The notes beneath the pieces are model-generated. The model was not told the DNA's origin. It ran no database searches and worked only from the letters and a program-made list of their open reading frames with translations. Made by a program: the position numbers and the translations under genes. Below, piece by piece: positions 1 through 7,480 of a DNA stretch of 63,460 bases. Every line of letters begins with the position of its first letter. Within the stretch, counting starts at the first letter, position 1. Source of the stretch: Pontibacillus yanchengensis (GTDB taxonomy: Bacteria; Bacillota; Bacilli; Bacillales; BH030062). Where the stretch lies: the NCBI RefSeq assembly GCF_009856295.1, contig NZ_WMEU01000011.1, positions 1 through 63,460 of the forward strand. The letters are read 5' to 3'.

Positions 1-111
1 TCGATCCACAACAATTACCCCGAAGGGATCATGTTGCTTCACGCGCTCGACTTGCATGTATTAGGCACGCCGCCAGCGTTCGTCCTGAGCCAGGATCAAA
101 CTCTCCATAAA
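1..111 (-). rRNA. rrs: 16S ribosomal RNA, 5' end (partial)
   Basis: Reading the minus strand, positions 111 to 1 give the conserved 5' end of bacterial 16S rRNA, including the universal 27F primer site (AGAGTTTGATCCTGGCTCAG) and the helix leading into variable region V1. The gene runs off the window edge, so only about 110 nt are visible. Its leader with a boxA-like motif and three promoters lies at 199-480. By synteny this operon corresponds to the B. subtilis rRNA operon downstream of pdaB. The exact mature 5' end was placed by similarity and may be off by a few bases. Confidence 0.97.
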
Positions 112-198
112 ATGAAGAAGTTCGCCTTTGCATCATTCAAAATGATTACTGGCTAATTCGTTAAAAAATTAACAGGTTGTTTACAAGTTGTTTTGTTC

Positions 199-213
199 AG
201 TTTTCAAAGATCA
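199..213 (-). promoter_or_regulatory. rrn leader boxA-like antitermination element
   Basis: The minus strand reads TGATCTTTGAAAACT, the boxA-type motif typical of Bacillus rRNA leaders, lying between the last rrn promoter and the 16S start. BoxA recruits the NusB/NusE antitermination complex in characterised rRNA operons. Function here is inferred from motif and position. Confidence 0.7.
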
Positions 214-239
214 AAACATCGCCAGAAAGCGACTTTTGC

Positions 240-268
240 ATTATATCAAGAAATCAAATTGAAGTCAA
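240..268 (-). promoter_or_regulatory. rrn promoter, proximal (sigma-A)
   Basis: The minus strand has TTGACT (268-263), a 17-bp spacer and a perfect TATAAT (245-240). It is the strongest and most 16S-proximal of three tandem promoters. The start site would fall near 233, leaving a leader of about 120 nt that carries the boxA-like motif. Confidence 0.85.
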
Positions 269-346
269 TAAATTTATTTAAAATTATTTCGCCTCAAAAT
301 GTTGTTCTTAGAAATCTTTTTCGCATTCCTTAATGCGACGCTAACT

Positions 347-375
347 AATTTATCATGTTGTTCATTTGAAGTCAA
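347..375 (-). promoter_or_regulatory. rrn promoter, middle (sigma-A)
   Basis: The minus strand has TTGACT (375-370), a 17-bp spacer and TAAATT (352-347). Its first ten bases (TTGACTTCAA) are identical to those of the proximal promoter 107 bp downstream, which suggests the two arose by duplication. Confidence 0.7.
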
Positions 376-451
376 TTAGTTTTAATAAAAAACTTAAATC
401 AGCGTTGTTTTTAAGGTCATGTGCGTTGTTGTCTCATTGACAACAGATAAT

Positions 452-480
452 AATATAGCACATGAAATGCTTCTTCGCAA
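452..480 (-). promoter_or_regulatory. rrn promoter, distal (sigma-A, weaker match)
   Basis: The minus strand has TTGCGA (480-475), a 17-bp spacer and TATATT (457-452). The spacing matches the two downstream rrn promoters, but both hexamers are further from consensus, so this is the least certain of the three. Confidence 0.5.
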
Positions 481-492
481 TAGGTTATATCA

Positions 493-787
493 AATAATTT
501 TTTAAAATAGATGAAACCAATTTATACTGCGTTTATTTCTTATAGAGAACCCCGATTTTTTCCGATGTTAAGAGGTGATTTGAGTTTCTTAACAAGAGCT
601 CTCCCAATCACCTAAGGAAAAGCGCACTCAACAGCAACGATTACTTAATACCTCCAATGGAATTGGGACTGAAGCTAGGCACATGCAACCTCAACTTATT
701 CTTTTATCGTTAAAAATCTTCTACTCTTTTTATAGGAGATTCCTTATTACTAAAGATAGCTTTTCATTGTTTCTACTATCATGAAAA
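493..787. other. Non-coding gap between pgmB and the rrn promoters
   Basis: I see no gene, tRNA or terminator here. The only structure noticed is an interrupted inverted repeat (AGGTGATT arms at about 573-580 and 605-612). Without a clear terminator, transcripts of pgmB could run into the rrn promoter region. Confidence 0.5.
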
Positions 788-1447
788 TTACATTTCTAAT
801 CGTCTTTTCAACTCTTCCCAAGAAAGCTGGGTTGGTTTTTGAACTACCCAGTCGGCTTGTGTCAGAACTTTTGCCGATCCAATACCAACTGCGTACATTC
901 CAGCTGCTTTAATAGCCTGAACTCCAGCTTGGGCATCTTCAACACCTACACAATAAGCTGGGTCTACACTTAATTGGTCCGCGCCCTTCAAGAAAATCTC
1001 TGGATCAGGTTTACCATTTTCAACTTGAGCGGCGTCTACAACCGTATCTAGATATTGCTCTACTTCCAATCGCCTGATAACAGGTTTGGCATTTTTACTA
1101 GCTGAGGCTAGCGCTGTTTGAATACCCGATTCCTTTATTTCTTTCATAAACTCTAAGATGCCGGGCAACAAATCGTTTGGCGTTATATCTTGAATAAATG
1201 TTTTATAATGTTCATTCTTTTTTGTAGCGTAAAAATCTTTTTCTTGTTCTGAGAGTTGTTTGTTTCCGTGTTCGAGGATTTTTTCAAGCGATTCTTTACG
1301 ACCTACTCCTTTTAATCTTTCATTAAACGAGCGATCCATCGGAATACCTAAATCATCCGCTAATTTTTTCCATGCTAAATAGTGATATTCAGCGGTGTCT
1401 GTTATAACACCATCTAAGTCAAAAATCACTGCTTGAATATGTCCCAT
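788..1447 (-). CDS. pgmB: Beta-phosphoglucomutase (HAD superfamily)
   Basis: The 219-residue protein interconverts beta-glucose 1-phosphate and glucose 6-phosphate in cytosolic maltose or trehalose phosphorolysis. All HAD motifs of the beta-PGM subfamily are visible: D10 and D12 in the FDLDGVITD loop, the GVGR substrate loop ending at R50, the SAS loop at 115-117, K146 in GKPDP, and the E170-D171 metal pair. Length matches the family (about 220). A G-rich ribosome binding site precedes the ATG. Such genes usually sit beside a maltose or kojibiose phosphorylase gene; none is here, so its substrate supply is unknown. It separates pdaB and the rRNA operon, a position where B. subtilis has no such gene. 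Confidence 0.9.
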   Translation of the reverse strand: MGHIQAVIFDLDGVITDTAEYHYLAWKKLADDLGIPMDRSFNERLKGVGRKESLEKILEHGNKQLSEQEKDFYATKKNEHYKTFIQDITPNDLLPGILEFMKEIKESGIQTALASASKNAKPVIRRLEVEQYLDTVVDAAQVENGKPDPEIFLKGADQLSVDPAYCVGVEDAQAGVQAIKAAGMYAVGIGSAKVLTQADWVVQKPTQLSWEELKRRLEM

Positions 1448-1514
1448 ACTCCCCCACCTAACTGTTAATGTGTTTCATCTTTCCTACACTATACCACAGA
1501 AGGAAGGGGTTGTC

Positions 1515-1736
1515 TTACCTATGCTTATACTTAGGCGGGAGATACTTGAGGCATTCTTTCTCTGTTGCAAACCGCTTAAATAGCTTGAATAAAATACGAT
1601 ATCTTTCTTCCATCGCTCTTTTCACAATATGTTCTATACGTTGATCCCCTAAATCGTGAAGCAATTCTTCCATTTCTCTTCTCAATAGATACTCTATTTC
1701 TTTACGTTCAAGTTCATTAATCATAAAACCTAACAT
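1515..1736 (-). CDS. Small conserved-looking protein, function unknown
   Basis: I do not recognise this protein well enough to name it. The longest frame begins at a TTG at 1742, but its AGGTGA ribosome binding site lies too close for that codon and fits the ATG at 1736, giving 73 residues. It is highly charged and predicted helical, rich in Glu, Arg and Leu (for example EYLLRREMEELL near the N-terminus), with no Cys pair, signal peptide or membrane segment. It is divergent to pdaB, sharing a 140-bp intergenic region. The strong binding site and protein-like composition support a real gene; a sporulation link is possible from context only. Confidence 0.7.
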   Translation of the reverse strand: MLGFMINELERKEIEYLLRREMEELLHDLGDQRIEHIVKRAMEERYRILFKLFKRFATEKECLKYLPPKYKHR

Positions 1737-1877
1737 AAACAATCACCTCTGTATGGATGGCATCTTCCCACTCATTGTGTCCATTTATTTGCATTTTATT
1801 AAAATCATTCCAAAAGGCTTGTTCATATCTTATTTTTCTCTACATAAACTAACTATAGATATAGATTAAGGGAAGGG

Positions 1878-2651
1878 ATGTGGAGAGGTGTGCAACATTT
1901 TCATGTTTGGAAGTGGTCAAGCTTAAAAAGATGGGGATTAGTAGTCATTGCTGCTCTATTTTGTGCCATTTTTCTTGTTGTGGAACGAGACAGTGCATTT
2001 TCTGTATTTTCAACAGATAAAGGACCTAGAGCGTTAATTAGTAGTGGGGAAAAAGGGAAAGATGTTTCATTAACCTTTAATATTAGCTGGGGGCAACAAC
2101 AAGTATATCCAATATTAGACACGTTAAAAAAGCATGGTGTGAAAGCGACATTCTTTGTAAATGGGGAATGGGCTGAACGTCACCCTGAGATTTTAAAGGC
2201 CATTACCGAAGATGGACATGAATTAGGTATGATGGGATATCGTTATAAAAGCTACCTGAAACAAGATATTACACAGGTTAAAAAAGACCTTTTATACGCT
2301 AGAACAGTCTTTGGGAAATTAGGGTATGATGAGTTATCTTTACTACGTACACCTAATGGACATGTTAACAATGAAGTTATTACGATGGCTAGTAAATTAG
2401 GGTACCAAGTCGTGCAATGGAGTGTAAACCCTAAAGATTGGGATAACCCTGGTACTCAAGTTATCGTTGACCATGTCATGAAAGAAACAAGTGGTGGAGA
2501 CATTATTTTAATGCATGCTTCAGATTCCGTTAAACAAACAAACAAAGCCTTAGGAACTATTTTACCTGGCATCAAACAAAAAGGGTTCCACTTTGTCACG
2601 ATTTCAGAACTTATTTCAAAAGCAGAAACAGAATCCTCACCTATTAATTAA
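1878..2651 (+). CDS. pdaB: PdaB-type polysaccharide deacetylase-family sporulation protein
   Basis: Its 257 residues contain a short cytoplasmic N-terminus, one membrane anchor (about 19-36) and a NodB-like domain (about 60-245). In B. subtilis PdaB is needed to maintain spores at a late stage and is made in the forespore under sigma-G. Visible landmarks are the TFxISWG motif at 66-72, RTPNG at 157-161 and H213 in LMHASDS. The residue expected to be the catalytic Asp in TFDISWG is Asn (N68), and the second metal motif reads GHELGMMGYRY rather than the canonical HxxxH, so deacetylase activity is doubtful. An in-frame GTG at 1890 aligns better with the B. subtilis N-terminus than the ATG used here. 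Confidence 0.9.
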   Translation: MWRGVQHFHVWKWSSLKRWGLVVIAALFCAIFLVVERDSAFSVFSTDKGPRALISSGEKGKDVSLTFNISWGQQQVYPILDTLKKHGVKATFFVNGEWAERHPEILKAITEDGHELGMMGYRYKSYLKQDITQVKKDLLYARTVFGKLGYDELSLLRTPNGHVNNEVITMASKLGYQVVQWSVNPKDWDNPGTQVIVDHVMKETSGGDIILMHASDSVKQTNKALGTILPGIKQKGFHFVTISELISKAETESSPIN

Positions 2652-2677
2652 GGGCAAACGCTTATTTACGTTTGCCC
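2652..2677 (+). terminator. Terminator of pdaB, overlapping the kbaA 3' end
   Basis: A 9-bp stem (GGGCAAACG / CGTTTGCCC) with an 8-base loop lies directly after the pdaB stop and is followed by a T-rich stretch on the plus strand. It includes the last codons of convergent kbaA, so it may work in both directions. Confidence 0.75.
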
Positions 2678-3342
2678 TTCTTCTTTTTAGGTTTTTTTGA
2701 TTTATTTGATGATGAAGGTTGTTGCTTGGATTCCGTTGGAGATTCTTGGTCATTCCCCAAAGTTGTTAACCGATGCAACAATAGAATTTGATATGTGTTG
2801 CACAATAATAACGGGAAAATCATAAGTAATACATAATCCTGATCCCCAGCTTGTAATGCAGGAACCCATTCGACTGATGTTACGACGACCATAAAAAATA
2901 ATGCAGGAATGAATGCATGCTTATTTGTCTCCCTTGCTTTTATGGTTGCTACAATCCACCCATATATAAAAATGAGGATAGGGGCAATAAGGAACGGCCA
3001 AATACTTGGGTCACCTTCTACATCACGATAACGAAAATAAACTAAATCAAACAACGCAAAACCAATTAGGCCTATTTGAATCGGAACCCAAAACCTTCGA
3101 AACATCCCTAAACCAAATTGGTGAACAGTTAAATACGCAAAAAAGCCCATTTGACTAATAATACTAAAAATGAAGCCAAATCCTAAAAACGTTAAAACGA
3201 CTCCTAACAATCCAAAAGCATTAAAAGGCTGCAATGCTTCCATGTAAGCGTCATTTTTAACAAAAAAGCTTATGATTAACGTGGAAAGTCCACCCCATAA
3301 TAATGTCCTGAGAAATAACCTTACCCATTTTCTACTTGTCAA
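2662..3342 (-). CDS. kbaA: KbaA, KinB-signalling pathway activation protein
   Basis: KbaA is a polytopic membrane protein required in B. subtilis for activity of the sporulation kinase KinB, which feeds the Spo0 phosphorelay. This 226-residue version has about six hydrophobic segments over residues 10-200 and a strongly basic Lys/Ser-rich C-terminal tail ending KKKKGKRK. The start chosen is the TTG at 3342, because AGGAGG lies eight bases upstream; a longer frame from an ATG at 3390 would bury that site. An interspersed repeat begins only 18 bp upstream of the start codon, so any promoter must be inside or beyond that repeat. The last codons form part of the pdaB terminator. Confidence 0.88.
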   Translation of the reverse strand: MTSRKWVRLFLRTLLWGGLSTLIISFFVKNDAYMEALQPFNAFGLLGVVLTFLGFGFIFSIISQMGFFAYLTVHQFGLGMFRRFWVPIQIGLIGFALFDLVYFRYRDVEGDPSIWPFLIAPILIFIYGWIVATIKARETNKHAFIPALFFMVVVTSVEWVPALQAGDQDYVLLMIFPLLLCNTYQILLLHRLTTLGNDQESPTESKQQPSSSNKSKKPKKKKGKRK

Positions 3343-3359
3343 AATCGTTCCTCCTAATG

Positions 3360-3620
3360 AAAGGCGCAAGTGCCCATTTAGCATGCCCACACGACGGGGA
3401 TGGGTTCATGTTGCTACGTGATGCGGGCGTACAGGACGTAGTTCAGTTCGATATCGCTGCGTGACGCAGCGTTTTTAATCGAATTTCCATATCACCCCAA
3501 AACTTCATTCGTATGAAATAAAGGAAACATGGAGAGCGGTAGCAATCCTTATGTTTACTTAACTTAAGTGAGGAAGTTTGCTGGGCAGCTGGAGTCAGAC
3601 GTAATAGCGCCAAAATTTTA
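3360..3620 (+). repeat. Interspersed MITE-like repeat, copy A
   Basis: This is one of five related intergenic elements in the window. It begins AAGGCGCAAGTGCC and contains the block GGACGTAGTTCAGTTCGATA, a perfect 6-bp hairpin GCTGCG-TGA-CGCAGC (3456-3470), the block ATAAAGGAAACATGGAGAGC and a right end like GCAGCTGGAGTCAGACGT. It fills most of the shared upstream region of kbaA and gerD. No open reading frame of interest is seen in it. Copies B and E share its left and central blocks. Confidence 0.7.
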
Positions 3621-3721
3621 CTTTTATTTTCTGAGAACATATCTCTCTTTTATATATTTTTTCGTTAAACCATCCTTAGGTATTTTATCACGAAGAACTG
3701 CTTTTTTCCTTAGTTTCCTGC

Positions 3722-3750
3722 GTATAAATTTTTTCATATATCTAATATTA
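3722..3750 (+). promoter_or_regulatory. Candidate sigma-G promoter of gerD
   Basis: GTATA (3722-3726), a 17-bp spacer and AATATTA (3744-3750) fit the sigma-G consensus (gHATR, 17-18 bp, CATNHTA) apart from the first base of the -10. The start would be about 30 nt before gerD. gerD is known to be expressed in the forespore under sigma-G in B. subtilis. Confidence 0.5.
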
Positions 3751-3785
3751 AGCATAGGGACGAAAGATGTGAAAGGAGTGCTCTT

Positions 3786-4445
3786 ATGCTTAGGATAAAG
3801 AACCTCATTGTTATAGTAGCATCTCTATCTTTCTTAACTGCTTGTTCTGGTAATTCGTCCTCAGGAGGGGAACAACCCCAATATGAAACCACAAAAAAAA
3901 TGGTGGTGGATATTCTCAAAACGGACGATGGGAAAAAGGCAATTACGGAAGTCTTGAATGACGATAAGATGAAACAGCAGGTTGTATTAGAATCGGATGT
4001 TGTCAAAAAATCGATTGAAGAGACCATCACTTCCGACAAAGGTAAGAAATTTTGGACAAAGCTGTTTGAAAACCCTCAATTCTCCAAAACCTTTGCCAAG
4101 TCCATGACTGAGGAACAAAAAAAGTTAACGAAGGATCTAATGAGTGATTCTGAATATCAAAAAAGTATGCTTGAGATTTTACAAAACCCTGAAATTACGA
4201 ACCAAATGCTTACCGTTATGAAAAGTCAGCAATTCCGTGAACACCTTGAGAAAACCATTGAAGAAACCATGAACACCCCAATGTTCAAAGCAAAAATGAG
4301 TGAAATTGTACTCAAAGCCGCCGAAGAAATGAAATCCACTTCCGGTGATGAAAAGAGCAAAGGGCAAGGTGAAGGTGGAGATCAACAAAGTAAAAGTGGT
4401 CAAGGAAGTGGCGCTGGTGGAGCACAAGGTGACAGCGGTTCTTAA
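3786..4445 (+). CDS. gerD: GerD, spore germination lipoprotein
   Basis: GerD is a lipoprotein of the spore inner membrane that organises germinant receptors into the germinosome. The 219-residue precursor has a signal peptide ending in the lipobox LTAC with the lipidated Cys at position 20. A helical, charged domain follows (about 30-185), and the tail from about 186 is rich in Gly, Ser, Gln and Lys. The whole protein is longer than the roughly 185 residues of B. subtilis GerD, mostly because of that tail. AGGAGTG precedes the ATG by seven bases. It is on the plus strand between divergent kbaA and convergent salA and is flanked on both sides by copies of the interspersed repeat. Confidence 0.9.
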   Translation: MLRIKNLIVIVASLSFLTACSGNSSSGGEQPQYETTKKMVVDILKTDDGKKAITEVLNDDKMKQQVVLESDVVKKSIEETITSDKGKKFWTKLFENPQFSKTFAKSMTEEQKKLTKDLMSDSEYQKSMLEILQNPEITNQMLTVMKSQQFREHLEKTIEETMNTPMFKAKMSEIVLKAAEEMKSTSGDEKSKGQGEGGDQQSKSGQGSGAGGAQGDSGS

Positions 4446-4449
4446 TAAG

Positions 4450-4690
4450 AAAGGCGCAATCGCTGGTTTAGCGACGTATGTGCTGCGCCTACTCGACGTA
4501 GGTTGGTTTGATGTTGCTGCTCGATTCAGCGGTCTTAATCGAATCTCTTTCAGCCCAGAACTTCACCCAGTAAGATAAATGAAACACGAAAGCATGCGCG
4601 ATTCGATGTTGACTTATCGACCGGAAGAGAGGGAAGCATATTAGCTGCTTATTGATGGAGCTAGACATGTAAGCGTCAAAATTTACACCT
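4450..4690 (+). repeat. Interspersed MITE-like repeat, copy B
   Basis: It starts AAGGCGCAATCGC five bases after the gerD stop codon. It shares with copy A the blocks around CTTAATCGAAT, ACTTCA and GATAAATGAAACACGAAAGC. With copies C and E it shares TTCGATGTTGACTTATCG and the right end ATGGAGCTAGACATGTAAGCG. The orientation is the same as in all other copies. It ends 29 bp before the gerD/salA terminator. Confidence 0.7.
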
Positions 4691-4718
4691 TCTTTACTAT
4701 GAACAACGATTATAAACA

Positions 4719-4756
4719 AAATCCTGCCACTATATAAGTAGCAGGATTTTTTAGTG
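4719..4756. terminator. Bidirectional terminator between gerD and salA
   Basis: A 9-bp stem (AAATCCTGC / GCAGGATTT) is followed by six or more T on the plus strand and by a T-rich tract on the minus strand. It can end both the gerD and the convergent salA transcript. Confidence 0.85.
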
Positions 4757-4759
4757 TTT

Positions 4760-5812
4760 TTATTCCAATTTCCCAACAATTTTATTAGCAATGTTAAGAA
4801 AGATTTGGCCAGTGGGGTGATCTGCTTGATATACGCCTGGGGCGAAAATGTCTTCTTCTTCATATGGTTGTTGCAATGGAATTTGCCCTAACACTTCTGT
4901 GCCTAATTGATCAGCCAACTTAGGACCTCCGCCCTGGCCAAAAACATATTCCTTTTGCCCTGTTAGTTTACTTTCGAAGTAAGCCATATTTTCTACAACA
5001 CCGACTAATTCATGTTCTGTTTTTAGAGCCATCTGCCCAGCTCTTGCAGCTACAAAGGCAGCTGTTGGATGAGGTGTCGTGACGATAACTTCTTTTATGG
5101 AAGGCAACATGGAATGAAGATCAAGTGCAACATCCCCAGTTCCTGGAGGTAAGTCGATTAATAAATAATCCAAATCGCCCCACTCTACTTCCTTGAAGAA
5201 GCTTGTTAACATCTTACCAAGCATAGGACCTCTCCATATAATCGGCGAATTATCTTCAACGAAAAAGCCCATTGAAATTAGTTTGACTCCAAAACGCTCA
5301 ACAGGAATGATTGTCTCACCACGCACGACAGGACGCTCTTCTACTCCCATCATGTCCGGTACACTAAAGCCATAAATATCCGCATCAATGATGCCTACCT
5401 TCTTCCCTAAACGTGCTAAAGAGGTAGCAAGATTTACTGTAACGGTAGATTTACCAACCCCGCCTTTACCACTAGCAACACCGATAAATGTCGTGCCTGT
5501 ATTACCTTCTAATAATGAACCACTTTCTTCGCCTGTTTGTTGCGCGAATTGTTCAATGACTTCATCTGGAAGTTGGTGAAAACGCAGCCCTACTGTTGCC
5601 GCTCCAGCACCTTTTAAAACGTTTACAATTTCTTGTTGCAATTGCATTTGTTCTGCTGTATTCGGCTGGGCGATATTGATTTTCACACTGACATGATTTT
5701 TTTCTTCTCTAATTGTAATTTCTTCAATTCCACCTGTATCTTTAAATGGTGTATGTAAATGTGGATCCTGGATAGGATTTAATAATTCCACAACTTGTTC
5801 TTGTGTTAGCAA
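4760..5812 (-). CDS. salA: SalA/Mrp-family P-loop ATPase
   Basis: SalA (YbaL) belongs to the Mrp/NBP35 P-loop ATPases. In B. subtilis it acts as a regulator of the scoC/AprE circuit, and other Mrp proteins carry Fe-S clusters. An N-terminal DUF59-like segment (about 1-95) precedes the deviant Walker A motif GKGGVGKST at 115-123. The start chosen is the TTG at 5812: its first residues align with the N-terminus of B. subtilis SalA, and GGTGA lies five bases upstream. Upstream TTG (5824) and GTG (5821) codons lack good spacing. The result is 350 residues, normal for the family. A single-gene unit is suggested by its own promoter and terminator. Confidence 0.9.
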   Translation of the reverse strand: MLTQEQVVELLNPIQDPHLHTPFKDTGGIEEITIREEKNHVSVKINIAQPNTAEQMQLQQEIVNVLKGAGAATVGLRFHQLPDEVIEQFAQQTGEESGSLLEGNTGTTFIGVASGKGGVGKSTVTVNLATSLARLGKKVGIIDADIYGFSVPDMMGVEERPVVRGETIIPVERFGVKLISMGFFVEDNSPIIWRGPMLGKMLTSFFKEVEWGDLDYLLIDLPPGTGDVALDLHSMLPSIKEVIVTTPHPTAAFVAARAGQMALKTEHELVGVVENMAYFESKLTGQKEYVFGQGGGPKLADQLGTEVLGQIPLQQPYEEEDIFAPGVYQADHPTGQIFLNIANKIVGKLE

Positions 5813-5848
5813 GAGGGTCACCAACCTTTTTTTGAGATTCTATAGGCA

Positions 5849-5879
5849 AGTATAACATATCTCCCTCTTGCGTTTTGAA
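5849..5879 (-). promoter_or_regulatory. Candidate promoter of salA
   Basis: The minus strand has TATACT (5854-5849) preceded by TG one base away, an extended -10 element, with a weak -35 (TTCAAA, 5879-5874). The start would lie about 30 nt upstream of the TTG start codon. Confidence 0.5.
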
Positions 5880-6039
5880 TGAAGGGCTTGATTTATAGAA
5901 ATTCTTAAACAAAAGCTCAGTTCCTTAATAAATTTTGAAACCTTCTACTCCCCCTCATCCTGATCACCCTTTTACACAGGAGATTTTCTCAAGACAGGAG
6001 GAATGAGGCGCTACTTAAATTTTATTTTCATAAAAATCA

Positions 6040-6756
6040 TCATTCTTCGGAAACTTCTTTCTCTGTGACATATCGAAGCATCCCCTCATAAATAGAAGCA
6101 GCTACCTTCTTCTGATATGCTTCTGTTTTTAACAATTCACGCTCATGCTCATTTGAAAGAAATCCAATTTCAACTAGAGCACCAGGTATATCAGCCTGCT
6201 TCACTAAGTAGACATTGCTTATAGCTAACGCAGAACGTTTGGTATTTTCTAAATTTCTCATGATTTCAGTTTGGATAAATTTTGCAAGGTTTTCGCTCTC
6301 AGGCGAAGCTGCATTATAAAACGTTTGCGCGCCATGCCATTGTGTAGAAGGAATGGCATTAAGGTGTACACTTACAAAAAATTCGGCGTCTTTCCCATTA
6401 ATGAATTCTAACCTTCTTCTGATATCCTGTGATTTTCGTTTTGAATACCCTTTTAAATCTTCATCCGCTAAGTCTTTATCTGTCTCACGGGTCATATAAA
6501 CTAGGGCTCCCCCTTGTTGCAAGTAATCCCGTAATTGTTTGGATACACTTAACGCTATGTCTTTCTCAAGCGTTTCATCTTGACCAACCGCTCCCCCATC
6601 TACTCCGCCGTGACCTGGATCAATGACAATGACTTTTCCTGCTAGAGGAAGAGACCATGTTTTCCATGAATCAAACGTCTCTATGGGATAACGTATTAAA
6701 AATATAAGAACACATAAACCTACAAACCAGCAAGTAATGTTAAATACTTTCCTCAT
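6040..6756 (-). CDS. cwlD: CwlD, N-acetylmuramoyl-L-alanine amidase of spore cortex
   Basis: CwlD is a zinc amidase that, with PdaA, makes the muramic delta-lactam of spore cortex needed for germination. The 238-residue protein has an N-terminal membrane or signal segment (about 5-22) and an Amidase_3 domain. Zinc ligands are visible as H49 in IDPGHGG, E64 in the ETLEKD segment and H131 in SVHLNA; E196 in ALVEIGFLSN is the catalytic Glu. The ATG at 6756 was chosen because GAGGAGGGG precedes it; the longer frame from 6801 runs through that site. It lies downstream of ybaK as in B. subtilis. No clear terminator follows it. Confidence 0.93.
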   Translation of the reverse strand: MRKVFNITCWFVGLCVLIFLIRYPIETFDSWKTWSLPLAGKVIVIDPGHGGVDGGAVGQDETLEKDIALSVSKQLRDYLQQGGALVYMTRETDKDLADEDLKGYSKRKSQDIRRRLEFINGKDAEFFVSVHLNAIPSTQWHGAQTFYNAASPESENLAKFIQTEIMRNLENTKRSALAISNVYLVKQADIPGALVEIGFLSNEHERELLKTEAYQKKVAASIYEGMLRYVTEKEVSEE

Positions 6757-6820
6757 CCTTGTCCCCTCCTCACCGTAACTACTTTTCAATATATGGGACA
6801 AGAATGGGTTTTATGATAGA

Positions 6821-7264
6821 TTAATCAAGCTTTAATCTCCTTCGGCGCTCACCTTTTTCTAATCCGATATTCCACCATCTTAGAAAAAAATCAGTACATA
6901 CCTTCTCACCTCTGACCGTAAACCATCCATTATGAGAAGTTGCTTGCTGCCAATATTCAAGATAATCAAAAAAATCGAGACTAATCGTTTTCAATTCAAC
7001 TTCATAGCGTTCCGAAATTTCCTCTTCACTTACACCACAAAGACGAAATTGACTTGCCTCTGCTCCTAATAAATAAGCTTCCATCGCTTGTTCAATCGCT
7101 TCCTCACGAATAGCTGAATCATACACATAATAAGAATGGAAAAAAGGTTGAAAACAGTCTCTTACATCCTTCTGTACTTCTTCGATAGTTAATTCACGTA
7201 ATAAATTACGTTCAAATGTAATTTGCTTTTTTAATCGTAATTGTTCCATAGGTACAACAGACAT
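6821..7264 (-). CDS. ybaK: YbaK-type protein of unknown function (DUF2521)
   Basis: This 147-residue protein has the same length, order and neighbours as B. subtilis YbaK, placed upstream of cwlD. It is soluble, with no signal peptide, and contains a conserved-looking centre (LGAEASQFRLCGVSEEEI) and an aromatic C-terminal part (FFLRWWNIGLEKGERRRR). A strong GGAGGTGA lies six bases before the ATG. The biochemical role is not known; the constant link with cwlD, gerD and kbaA suggests co-regulation with sporulation genes, but that is inference. Confidence 0.85.
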   Translation of the reverse strand: MSVVPMEQLRLKKQITFERNLLRELTIEEVQKDVRDCFQPFFHSYYVYDSAIREEAIEQAMEAYLLGAEASQFRLCGVSEEEISERYEVELKTISLDFFDYLEYWQQATSHNGWFTVRGEKVCTDFFLRWWNIGLEKGERRRRLKLD

Positions 7265-7480
7265 ACCGAATCACCTCCGATTGCTTCTTAGTTTATTCGG
7301 TATGAACAGGAACCATTCTTCACAGCAGCAGTTGCCCTTAATTGGAAGAACTGGTGAGAGAATATTGGTAACCATCATATAAAACGTAACACTGATTTTG
7401 AATCTAGTGATGTGGTCATGAAGTTATTCAATAAACGAGGCATAATATTAAAGGCTTGAAGTTGAGACGCTGGTGGGAGA

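Noticed and set aside
570..613. Inverted repeat AGGTGATT / AATCACCT upstream of rrn as a terminator of pgmB
   Set aside because: Arms are only 8 bp, the loop is long and no T-run follows.
112..787. tRNA genes near the rRNA operon
   Set aside because: Bacillus rRNA operons often have adjacent tRNA genes, but no cloverleaf or T-loop (GTTCGANTC) pattern was found here or near the 5S gene.
1878..1889. Firm choice between ATG (1878) and GTG (1890) as the pdaB start
   Set aside because: GTG aligns better with B. subtilis PdaB but neither has ideal ribosome binding site spacing, so the ATG was kept and the ambiguity noted.
4345..4578. 77-codon plus-strand frame overlapping the gerD end
   Set aside because: It is a shifted frame of the gerD tail continuing into repeat copy B.
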